A stretch of DNA of 14,645 nucleotides from Chloromonas sp. AAM2. Lineage: Eukaryota > Chlorophyta > Chlorophyceae > Chlamydomonadales > Chlamydomonadaceae. Both the position numbers and the translations under genes were made by a program. Position 1 is the first letter of the stretch. Each line of letters starts with the position of its first letter. The stretch spans positions 1 to 14,645 of the forward strand of contig QAXH01006234.1 in the NCBI GenBank assembly GCA_004335635.1, given 5' to 3'. Below the pieces are notes generated by a model, which was not told the origin of the DNA, made no database searches, and saw nothing but the letters and a program-made list of their open reading frames with translations. Of this stretch, positions 1-8,069 are shown piece by piece.

Positions 1-950
1 TGGAGAGATATTGTGTCTAGCTGCAGCACCGTGGGTTGAACCATGAAAAGCCATTTAATGATGGTGATGTGATGAGTTTCAGAGATGCCCAACATGAGGA
101 TTCTTGCACGTGAGATCTGGAGAAGAGGAAGGTCTGCAAAGCGGCTCAGGCCAGGAGGCGGCAGTTGGCAGAAACCGTGAGACCAGTCGATTGTATGCAT
201 TGCAAGGAGCTTATACACTGAATGTGGGCTCCAGATAACCAGGTTGAGAAAGGGGGTGGGTGGGTCGACAAATGGCCTGAAAAAGGGCGTTTTACTTTTG
301 ACTGTAACTTTCCACTCACGCAGCCATTGCGCCTGAGATTTGCGGCCTTGTAAAGCCCACATAAAGATCTTTCGTTTGGCGGGGTTACAGGGGAATGCAA
401 CCTAGTTTAGGTGTGCAACCGCCAAAGGTGCCTGGGGCAGGCCTGCCAGGCTGGCGCCAAGCCCACGAACAGCCTCTCACTTTGTATTCCATTTGAGCAT
501 ATGCTAGTAGCTATAGCTTTGGGAGTGCATTGTATATCAATGTGCTTGTCACAAGTAGCAAGTTGGGTTCGGTTGGATGTCAAAAGTTGAGTTCGGTTGG
601 ATGTCAAAAGATCGTGAACAAGCCTTCAATCTCCCAGGACAGCTGTAGAGAGCTATAGCCCCGGGGTACTGTGAGCAGCCAAGGAACGCGCAAGGAAGGG
701 CCACAATTCGCTCCAGAACCGTCGGTTTCTGGCCGTTAACAGCGTTCAGGGGGTGGGTGGGTCGTGGCGGACTCTGCTCTTACTTTCACCTCTATGCTTC
801 ATACTTTTTTTTATCTCTGCCGCCTCCTGCTCTGGCTGATTCAGTTGATTGCCCAACATATGTTTTACCTGTCTACAGTGACATGCCTATTTCCGATCGT
901 CCCAGTATCCGATCATCCTATAAGGTTTAACTGCATTAGGAATTGCACCC
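1..950. other. No gene seen
   Basis: No open frame with credible splice sites or recognisable protein. A 24-bp direct repeat (gttcggttggatgtcaaaag at 567 and 591) and a repeated ggggtgggtgggtcg (about 251 and 748) are the only structure. Confidence 0.6.
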
Positions 951-954
951 CATG

Positions 955-1085
955 ATGGGTCCTTTCTACGTTACAGGCGCCGTCACAGGACACAGGGCAG
1001 AATGTTCACGTTCTGACCTACCTTGAGCAAGATAGAATGAAACGCGGGAAGAAAGGCAAGCGGCTATTAAAAACAGGACAACCCA
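955..1085 (-). mobile_element. Dispersed repeat, copy 1 (retroelement 3'-end-like)
   Basis: Shares with 8832-8985 the blocks cgtcacaggacac, tctgacctacc, gagcaaga, gaaaggcaa, cggctat and acagga. Written on the minus strand, it ends GCGCCTGTAACG. Lies in sequence with no supported gene. Confidence 0.6.
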
Positions 1086-2490
1086 GGGGACCGGAGCACA
1101 GGAGGCACATGCAATGCGTGCCATGGAAAGAGTCCAGGCGTGTTGAGAAAACAACCCAGCAGTCGTTAAAATGATTGCATGTTTGGCATGGATAAGGGGA
1201 AGAAAAGAAGCAGGCAAATCCTGCAGTTCCCGGCTTTGTTGCCGTAGCGAAGCATCGGAAAGAATGGGAACAGGGTGCGAGAGAAGTTGAGTTCTGAGAT
1301 GAGGATATCTTCTGCAGCAAGGGTTGAGTGAGCGATTGGCCTCTGAAGCCCGTAGTGCTTGCAGTGCTTGCAGTGCTTGTGGTGTTTGCAGTGCTTGCAC
1401 ACGATGGCCACCTTGGTACCCTATTGACTACAGTGACAGGCTCTATTGCCGAACGGCTGTATATCCGTGACCTATCAAATGCAAGGGGAATCGCACTCCA
1501 TGGTGGGTCTGTTAACCACCAATGTTGGGAGACACAGTCAAGCGGCACTACTTCAATTGAATCGAAACGGAACGTTGACATTGTCACCCAAGACAAACCA
1601 CCAAATCATTGTGGTGGCAAAACGTCCGGAGGTCTGCATCGAAAGTCAACCTTGCACAACAAACGTTATTGAAGTTTGACCCAGCAGCGACTTCCCTGCA
1701 ACGACATCATCTTTGTCCGCCAACTACAATTCCGTTTGTGATCCCGACGTCGGGTGAGGCCCGGAGCAACTGCAAGCGACTGCGGAGCTAGCTTGCATAC
1801 AGAACAGTGCCTGCCATCCAGTCAGCAGGCGTTGCCAAACCTGGCCCAAAACGTCAAGTCAGGCTTTGTGACACTTTCTGCACAGGCAGCTAAATTCAGC
1901 ACGTCCAGAACAATTGACTACAAAACAACTGAACGACCATGCAATTTGAGTGCACAACTTTGGTTTGTACGAATGACTAAGCAAGTACTCGCCGATCACC
2001 AGTTAGATAAAGCGAGTCAAGCCAGTCAGCAGCTAACCAAAGATGGTAACCTCCTAGATGTGAGTAAAGTGCAACTACCATCTAACCACACACGGTATCC
2101 GTTTGGGTGTGACAGCACACCAGTGTCCAAGAGGAAACAGCCGAACGCCTCTTCTTCACCTCCATAATTCTTCAAAGACGACGTGTTGCTTCAAGGATCG
2201 CCAGCCGATTGAGCCACGTGGGCGTGAGAAAATGTGATTGTCGATGCAAGGCAAAAGCATGAGACGCATCCGGTACCTGCTGTACCTGTTGTTCCTGTTG
2301 TACCCTGTTGTACCTGTTGTACCATGTTGTACAAGTGCAAAGCATATATTACGCATGCAACGCACGTGCAGGCCCTAATACCATGTGAACGTTTCCCAAA
2401 TGAATGAACCCGAATGAAGTAAAAAGGGGCTTGGCCAAGGGGGCAGTGCTTGAAATCTGGCTGACTTATGCTTTTTGCACTGCTGGTTTG
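1086..2490. other. No gene supported
   Basis: Contains a 9-bp repeat (cagtgcttg, about 1352-1400) and a short ctgttgtac repeat (2272-2333). Plus-strand frames at 1446-1679 and 1754-2167 are open but match nothing I recognise and lack supporting signals. The 3' end of the unrecognised minus-strand gene may extend here. Confidence 0.5.
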
Positions 2491-2556
2491 GGTGGTTAAC
2501 AGATCAGAATGAGCTCGTCTTGCACCTTGCTCTCCTGCATTGCGATGATATCCTCA

Positions 2557-3231
2557 TCACAGATTCCATGTTCTGCCGCCTGCGGGCTTTTTCGCTGCGG
2601 CCGCTGGCTGCTCTGTTGGCCGAGACCTTCCGAAGTATTGATTTGGCGACGCTCCCACTGTAGCTGCCACTGCTCCTGCGACAGGGTTTGCTTTCTCTGG
2701 CAAAGAGCTTGGCATGCTGCCATGCAAGCTGCCAGAGCCACCGCTCAAGCTAGGTGTGGCGTCGTGAGATGCACTTCCGTTCATTTCTGCCGCGCCCACT
2801 GCCGCTGGGCCACCACCTGACATTGAATCCAACATCATACGAGTTTGTGAGCGGACAGTTGGCAAAGGCTGGGACTGGTCTGCGCCCTTGCGCAAGCAGA
2901 ATAGGCTCGGCACGTACGTCTGCGCATCTGCCGCGCCGGCAATGCCCACATTCTCGCTTGGTTTGCCTGTCGCATTTGCGATTGATGGAGTTCCGCTGAT
3001 GGATGAAAGCAATGCACTCCTTCGACCGTGCAGGGGATTGCTGGCAGAGGCGCTGGCTTGGGGTTCTAACGTGCCGGAGGCGGCCGTTCTGACCGGGGCG
3101 CTGGGGTTGGTTGGGTTGGTCACGTTGCCGCTGCATGATTGAACGGACCTCCTTGCGAGACCCGCCATCGAGGGGGGCAGAAGCGGGCAGTAGGGGCCCA
3201 CTGCGGTTACCTTCATCAAGTCGCTGTGCGC
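2557..3231 (-). CDS. Unrecognised gene, long Ala/Ser/Gly-rich terminal exon
   Basis: From acceptor cattcgtgcag, 225 codons to TGA. AHSDLMKVTAVGP is followed by low-complexity sequence (PQASASASNPLHG, MMLDSMSGGGPAAVGAAEMN, SGGSGSLHGSMPSSLPEK) typical of green-algal tails. The frame is also open upstream to 3396, so the exon may start earlier. No TGTAA follows in the next kilobase, which leaves the 3' end doubtful. Splicing 2658-2580 instead gives an end at 2496 (EHGICDEDIIAMQESKVQDE). Confidence 0.5.
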   Translation of the reverse strand, partial: AHSDLMKVTAVGPYCPLLPPSMAGLARRSVQSCSGNVTNPTNPSAPVRTAASGTLEPQASASASNPLHGRRSALLSSISGTPSIANATGKPSENVGIAGAADAQTYVPSLFCLRKGADQSQPLPTVRSQTRMMLDSMSGGGPAAVGAAEMNGSASHDATPSLSGGSGSLHGSMPSSLPEKANPVAGAVAATVGASPNQYFGRSRPTEQPAAAAKKPAGGRTWNL

Positions 3232-6200
3232 CTGCACGAATGACATGCCATGCGACGGCAATTTGAAAACGGAAACATGGCCAGCGCGGTCAGACGCGAT
3301 CGAGTACATTGGCGACAATGAACAAAATGTATGAATCAAGGGAAAGCATAACAAACAGCAAGCCTTTACAAAGCAAACGTTCACGAACAAAAGCACTGTC
3401 GGCTGTCAACATACCTCTGGGGTCAATCCAAGGTTGGCACCTGCAAAAACAACACAAAACAATTCTCAGTCAACTGTATAACCGTCAACTGCCACTACAC
3501 GTGGCTACATGCAGGAGTAGCTTTGCCTTAACCGCCCTCTGCCCAAGCCAGTTCTCAGCCCAAGCCGATACAGTCCTTGGCAGTGCAACAACGCGCATCG
3601 CCATTGCCGCTGAAGTTCCGCCTCCCTCCTGCCTGTTTCGAGCACCATGCATATATCTATTCATATACCCGCCCCTTCCTTCTCACACCCTCTCCATTCT
3701 GACTCATGCTTCTTGCATTGCTCCTTGCCCATTTCCCCCGTGGCATCCTTCATATTAATCCCCCCTCATATCAGGACTCACAAAGGCCTGATATCCTCCT
3801 GTTAACCTCAGCCGCTCTCCTCTCCGCCATGGAACTGCCAGACACGGCTCCATCAGAGCTGGTAGCGCCCAAATTGCCGCTCCAGCCCAGATTGCCCTCA
3901 AAATTGCTTCTGAAGGGCGAAGCGTCCTGGCTGGTCGGCCCCAGAGCCACGCTAGAACGCCTTTGGGCATTGGCGCGTGAAAGGTGGGAGGTGGACAGAG
4001 AAACGCCCAGACAAACGCTTTCCCTGCGCTTTCCCTTGGTCACTCTTTTGAGTGCTTTCTGTGCACGTGGAAAAGTGAGGTATTGGATAACTGAGATATG
4101 ATCAGGGGAGGTGGGATAAGAGTGATTACGGGAATTCAAGATGGGCATGCCACAGGGCAAACTTGTCAGAATTCGATTGGACAGTGTGCTTTGGCTGGGT
4201 CAAGGCCTAGAACTAAAGGTCATCCCTTGTAATCCCTCCTAAACCCGGTACACCAGGACTGGAACGCCACCCCACGCAGAAACCCACATTTCCTGTGCTC
4301 TGAGCAGTCCTAAAGATGTTGTCCTTCTGAACCAAAACCTTCGTTAACCCTTGAACAATGTACCTCATAATGGCCATCCTTGACTATTCCTTTTATACGC
4401 AGCCCCGTGAACCTTTAACTTGCACAACAGAACTAGACTGCTAGAACCTGAACCTGTTTGGGAAATCCTGAAAATCTGAAATTCTGGAAAACCAATACCC
4501 ACCTGTACCCCATATTGGCCATCCTTGACCATTCCATGGGCGGCTGAGCTAGCCACAGGCCTGGGTCCCATCACCGGCCACATGCCGCCCTGACTCTGGC
4601 TTTGAGCCTGACTGGGTAGTTGGCCCAGCTGAGTGGGATGGGGGTGGTGGGTTTCGAGGGGGAGAGAAGAGGTGGAGGGGAGGGGCGGGAGGACAGTACT
4701 GGCTCCATCGAAGCTGGAGCTGACGCAGCGGCTGAACTCGTGGTTCTGCCGTTCGCCAGCCAGCTTGGCCTGCACGTGGGGATGATATCGATTGTGTTAA
4801 AGTTTTTTCTTGGAGTTGGGAGGGTTACACAGTCGTGGTTGATTTCGGGTTGTAGTACAAGTGTCTTTGCGTGCTGTGATGTTCAATACGCTGGTATCTT
4901 GACACAGACGCCTGTGTAGAACTGGAACTTGATATGGGAGCAAGAATCGGAACACAGTCGCCCTGTGCATGAATGATGCAAAACCCTCGACTTCACTCCA
5001 TGCCCGTCGTGACATGCCCATGCATCACGTGTGCACCATGTGCCATGCATCGTGTGTGCACCACGTGCCATGCATCACGTGTGCTCCATGTGCCATGCAT
5101 CAGGTGTGCACCACGTGCCATGCATCACGTGTGCGCCATGTGCCATGCATCACGTGTGCACCACGTGCCATGCATCACGTGTGCACCATGTGCTCACCTC
5201 TTGCTGTGCGATCGATACCACGTCGCCCTTGGTCGCCGCCAGTCCGTTGACAAAGGACATCAAGTCGGTTGGCGCTCTGAAAAGGAACAGAGTGGATGGT
5301 TTCGATTCGTGCGACAATTAGCTGCAACATGGTCTGTGAAACATGTGCCTTGAACTTTGATTACTTGCAATGTGGTTGACGAATGACACCATGTTCCGCT
5401 GTTGAAAAATCAGCTGCCGTTCCACGCACACATGAAGGCATTGGCAACGTTGTCCTGACGAAAAGCAAACCCTGAACACTGTGGTGCGGTGTGTGATAAG
5501 TGCGAATCAAAACACATTGCGTCTGAGTCAGAAAACAATTATTGAACTGTTATTCCAACCGCCTGGCACAGTAAACCCCGGACATCAGGCGGGGATATCT
5601 TACACCAAACGACTAGCCACCTGACTCAAGCGACTTGCCTTCCTGAATCGTCTGACTCATAACCGTCACTGCTGTCATCAGCACGTGCGGCCTTTATGCT
5701 TGACTTTTGACGCTTGAACCCCTCAGGGTATGACTTCAGTAGAATCGACCTGTGAAAGTTGAGTTGCACCATGAAAAGCCATGGACATCGAGACATGGCT
5801 GATCCTGACACCCAGGGACGCTGGGCAGTGGCCATGTGCTGTGGCTGTAGATGTCAGGGCATGTGAAGCCGTCTGGTCGAGCATGGTTAAACCGGACACG
5901 TTGAAATGGTGGTTTGTCACCCCATGTCTGGGCAGATCGACTTCATTCCAATCCCATGTGGTGTGCCAAGCACGCAGCACAGAGTGAGCACTCCAGTTCA
6001 GGCAAGCACAAAAGTTCAGGCAACAGCAACAAGACAACAGCAACCAACATTGGCAGATATGCAAACAACGACTAACGTGTTGGGCTGAAAGTTACACCTT
6101 AACCTACGCAGTAGTTTTATCTGTCCCAGATTTCGTTTCAAGTCACCTGCATCTGTCTGACGTTCCATTTTCACATGCATAACTTGTTTGATGCTCCGTA

Positions 6201-6513
6201 CCTGCTGTTGAGCTGCCTTAGCCTGTATGCGTTACACATGCACGTGCATCACATGGTTTATATTACGAAACTGCACCTTGCCACGTGCATCACATGACAG
6301 CACGTTACCCCGCACCTTGGCACGTGCATCACATGACAGCACGTTACCCCGCACCTTGGCACGTGCATCACATGAGAGCACGTGAGCGCACCTTGGCACA
6401 TGGTACCCATCTGTCAGGTTCGAGGCTAAGTCGATGGCCTGTGCTCCGGGCAGGCGCTCCCTGGGGGGGCCCACGTGAATAGACCCGCTGGGCAGAAGCT
6501 TGCGGGTGGCCAT
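2557..6513 (-). CDS. Unrecognised multi-exon protein, low-complexity rich
   Basis: Modelled exons: 6513-6392, 6222-6202, 5749-5639, 5276-5198, 4769-4503, 4058-3782, 3440-3415 and 3231-2557. They total 1,578 nt (525 codons plus stop) with all phases agreeing. The N-terminus starts at an ATGGCC (MATRKLLPSG), though an acceptor at 6526 also allows upstream exons. Next come YPEGFKRQKSSIKAARADD, an acidic DDSSDGYESDD patch, a helical piece (DLMSFVNGLAATKGD then VVSIAQQE), a Pro/Gln/Ser/His-rich stretch, a basic KALKRVTKGKRRE, and a long Ala/Ser/Gly-rich tail. I see no catalytic motif, signal peptide or membrane segment, and name no family. The basic and acidic patches suggest a nuclear or cytoskeletal protein, but that is only inference. 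It follows MSH4 on the same strand. Start, micro-exons and 3' end are uncertain: an alternative 79-bp intron (2658-2580) would move the end to a TAA at 2496. Confidence 0.5.
3415..3440 (-). CDS. Candidate 26-nt micro-exon
   Basis: Excellent acceptor (ttgtgttgtttttgcag) and donor CCAGAG|GTATGT enclose 26 nt. Entered in phase 1, as the previous exon demands, it reads C-ANLGLTPE and leaves phase 0. One of the other two frames has a stop. Confidence 0.5.
3782..4058 (-). CDS. Unrecognised gene, 277-nt basic/Ser-rich exon
   Basis: Acceptor ttttccacgtgcacag, donor TTT|GTGAGT (phase 1). Begins KALKRVTKGKRRESVCLGV, then a Ser-rich run (FRSNFEGNLGWSGNLG, SSDGAVSGSSMAERR), ending NRRISGL. The other frames close early. 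Confidence 0.6.
4364..4546 (-). repeat. Diverged direct repeat of an exon 3' end
   Basis: tggccatccttgac occurs at 4516-4529, inside the 267-nt exon, and again at about 4371-4384 in its intron, with matching flanks. On the minus strand the copies read GMVKDGQYGVQ and GIVKDGHYEVH, the second followed by a GTACAT. Confidence 0.7.
4503..4769 (-). CDS. Unrecognised gene, 267-nt Ser/Pro/Gln-rich exon
   Basis: 89 codons, phase 0 on both sides, from acceptor ccacgtgcag to donor TACAG|GTGGGT. It opens AKLAGERQNHEFSRC and becomes low-complexity (TVLPPLPSTSSLP, QLPSQAQSQSQGG), ending GMVKDGQYGVQ. A diverged copy of that last segment lies about 145 bp downstream in the intron. Confidence 0.65.
5010..5195 (-). 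repeat. 25-bp tandem array, seven copies, abutting a donor
   Basis: catgcat starts at 5019, 5044, 5069, 5094, 5119, 5144 and 5169, alternating ccacgtgc and ccatgtgc variants. The array ends two bases from the GTGAGC donor at 5197. Period 25 is not a multiple of three, and the exact donor is not repeated. Confidence 0.93.
5198..5276 (-). CDS. Unrecognised gene, 79-nt exon
   Basis: A clear exon profile: acceptor ctgttccttttcag, an open 26-codon frame (APTDLMSFVNGLAATKGD then VVSIAQQE), and donor GAG|GTGAGC. Its single leading base completes the Arg codon left by the upstream GC donor. The other two frames do not match both neighbours. Confidence 0.7.
5639..5749 (-). CDS. Unrecognised gene, exon with basic then acidic patch
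   Basis: Acceptor caactttcacag. Encodes SILLKSYPEGFKRQKSSI followed by DDSSDGYESDDSGR. It ends at AG|GCAAGT, a perfect GC-type donor, in phase 2. If that donor is ignored the frame stops four codons later (TGA at 5626), with TGTAA at 5603-5599, so a truncated isoform is possible. Confidence 0.6.
6202..6222 (-). CDS. Candidate 21-nt micro-exon (or 125-nt exon 6222-6098)
   Basis: Acceptor cgcatacag and a strong donor CAG|GTACGG bound 21 nt with phase 2 on both sides, adding about seven residues in frame. Alternatively the exon runs on to AAG|GTGTAA at 6098. That version is open only if entered in phase 0, which needs a weaker upstream donor (CAT|GTGCCA). I cannot decide between them. Confidence 0.3.
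6241..6400 (-). repeat. 39-bp tandem array, about four copies, carrying a donor
   Basis: cacgtgcatc starts at 6241, 6282, 6321 and 6360 (period 39 except the outermost copy). On the minus strand each unit includes CAAG|GTGCG, so the donor of the exon ending at 6392 is repeated at about 6352, 6313 and 6276. 39 nt is 13 codons with no stop (CDARAKVRGNVLS). Each unit also contains CACGTG. Confidence 0.92.
6392..6513 (-). CDS. Unrecognised gene, putative first coding exon
   Basis: Open from ATGGCC to donor CCAAG|GTGCGC (phase 2). It encodes MATRKLLPSGSIHV, GPPRERLPGAQAID and NLTDGYHVP. An upstream acceptor (ttgcatgcag, exon start 6525) gives four more in-frame codons, so this may be an internal exon. 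The donor heads a 39-bp tandem array. Confidence 0.5.
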
Positions 6514-6985
6514 GCCGAGCCTAGTCTGCATGCAACAATGCATGGCAAACGGCTGACCTTGTGTCAGGTGTGCATTCAAGCGTCTGGGAACGGCTTTCAG
6601 GTGCAGCCAGTATGCATGACTGTAGCTGGCTGGCCATGTTTGCATGCAGCAATGGCCAATGAGTCAAGTGTTCAAGCCTGCATGCATCCATTGGGGCAAA
6701 GGTTTGAGGTGCAACCGGCATGCTTGTGGTAACCAGTAGGTTATGAGCAGTTTCTCGTTTTCCATCCCTGCTGGACAGTCATCCGTCATGCACGATGCCG
6801 CGCCTTCTGAACGAGTTGTCACTCTCGAGATGTCACTCATGCATGCATGCATGCATTTGAGATGCAAACCGCATGCACGGATCTGACTGGGCATGTCGCC
6901 CTTACTCCTTGATGAGATGATCTTGTCGTGTTCATGCATGGAGGCAAGGGGTTGAGATGCAATGGGCATGCATGATGCTTCTCTC
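6500..6985. repeat. Degenerate ~110-bp repeats rich in CATGCA
   Basis: Blocks of the form gcatgca-caatggc ... gtttgaggtgcaaccggcatgc recur near 6525-6615, 6640-6725, 6838-6880 and 6935-6975, heavily diverged. Contains a (CATG)n palindromic tract at 6838-6857. The first block overlaps the putative first coding exon of the unrecognised gene. No gene is seen in the rest of this stretch. Confidence 0.6.
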
Positions 6986-7534
6986 TGGGATTTAGCCTGG
7001 CAAAAAAAAGAAGCTTGCCAGTTCTGGAACAGTTTGTGTGAATAGGTCTGTATTACCGCCAGCAACCATCGTGTGTCAGTAAAAAATATACATGTGTGTG
7101 TGTGCACCGCACATGGGGTGAATAACGGGGTGAACATCGCCGCTGTTGTGGTAGACGGTGCATTGCCACTTCGGGACAGCAAACCAGGAGAAAGGAACTA
7201 CAGCTTCAAAACACAAGTGGATGTGTGACCCTTGCTAGCTGACTGTACATGCATCATGTAGCTGTCGGGTATTCTGACATTTTGCTGGCGAGAAACCAAC
7301 TGTCCATGTGAGAGGCTTTCAACAGTACAGCACATGACCCAAGCCTTGAATGCATGCATTGCCAGACACAGTTCAACAGAAGAGAGACAGGCCATCGCTA
7401 CTTCTGTCGCTTGCATGCAAGGCTCAAGCTGAACCATGCGAAGGCTTCACCGTAGTAGTAGTGGTAGGGGTGCAAAACCTTTACGGTTGTGGGTTCACAG
7501 AGGAGAGCGGCTTGCTTACAAGTGCAATGCTCAC

Positions 7535-7690
7535 CGTTGAATCAGCTGGGCGAAGTACCGCGATGTCGTGGGTACTTTTTGTCAGCGTTGGATTGTTCGA
7601 GACGGTCAAATCATCGGCGGCTAGGTGAGGGTTGACTTTCTTGACGGAAGCATCTTCAGTGAACAAGATATCAAAGCCAGAACTTACAGA
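7535..7690 (-). CDS. Candidate orphan exon between the two genes
   Basis: 52 open codons from acceptor tcccagctcag to donor ACG|GTGAGC, phase 0 at both ends. Reads SGFDILFTEDASVKKVN, HLAADDLTVSNNPTLTKS and THDIAVLRPADST. It could be an upstream exon of the unrecognised gene (phase matches an acceptor at 6526), or merely MSH4 3' untranslated sequence, because it overlaps the TGTAA signal. Confidence 0.25.
7684..7688 (-). terminator. TGTAA poly(A) signal for MSH4
   Basis: TGTAA on the minus strand, 120 nt past the MSH4 stop. TGTAA is the standard chlorophyte polyadenylation motif. A second TGTAA lies at 7520-7516. No AATAAA is nearby. Confidence 0.5.
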
Positions 7691-7807
7691 CTGAGCTGGG
7701 AGGGCATACTAAAACCATCTTGCTGGCGTAAATGGAGTAAATCCGACATTGTACGGCAAAAGTGCAAGGCGTGTCGGATGATTTCAACTCCCCATTCGCG
7801 TTGAAGG

Positions 7808-8069
7808 CTAGCTGCCAGCGCACTTTTGAGCTTCTACTTGTAGGGTTTGCAAGAGTGATGCCAGACGCTGGAATTCGGCTATGGGCAGTCGGTCGCGATC
7901 TTCACAAGCTACCACCATGGCGTCTTGCTCTTCGGATGTGGATTCTGCAGCTTGAAGCGCGACATACGCAAGCGAAAGCAGCTTGCTAGCTACTGACATC
8001 ATGCCTTGCTCTGGCGAGACATGTCCACCCCCCTCAGTTGCTTGCTGCTCGAGCTGTGCTTGCGAAACC
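7808..8069 (-). CDS. MSH4: MSH4 terminal exon i
   Basis: Acceptor gctgacttgcgcag (with a ctgac branch-like motif); 262 nt to a TAG stop. The first G completes an Arg codon. It encodes a helical C-terminus, with [16 protein letters not shown] and [12 protein letters not shown] resembling the final helices of MSH4 that contact MSH5. An Asp/Glu-rich linker lies between them. Confidence 0.82.

Noticed and set aside
245..265. G-quadruplex (ggggtgggtggg, repeated near 748)
   Set aside because: Only three clear G-runs; a fourth would need splitting the first run.
1446..2167. Plus-strand frames as a gene
   Set aside because: Open but separated by stops and frameshifts, without convincing splice pairs, poly(A) signal or recognisable domain.
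3256..3309. WD40-like strand (YSIASDRAGHVSVFKL) on the minus strand
   Set aside because: A single short match with no further repeats. The best splice model puts it in the intron before 3231, though an earlier exon start cannot be excluded.
4969..5353. Cys/His-rich ORFs (CHASCVHHVP-like repeats)
   Set aside because: They are readings of the 25-bp minisatellite antisense to the second gene; the Cys/His pattern follows the repeat and is not a zinc-binding domain.
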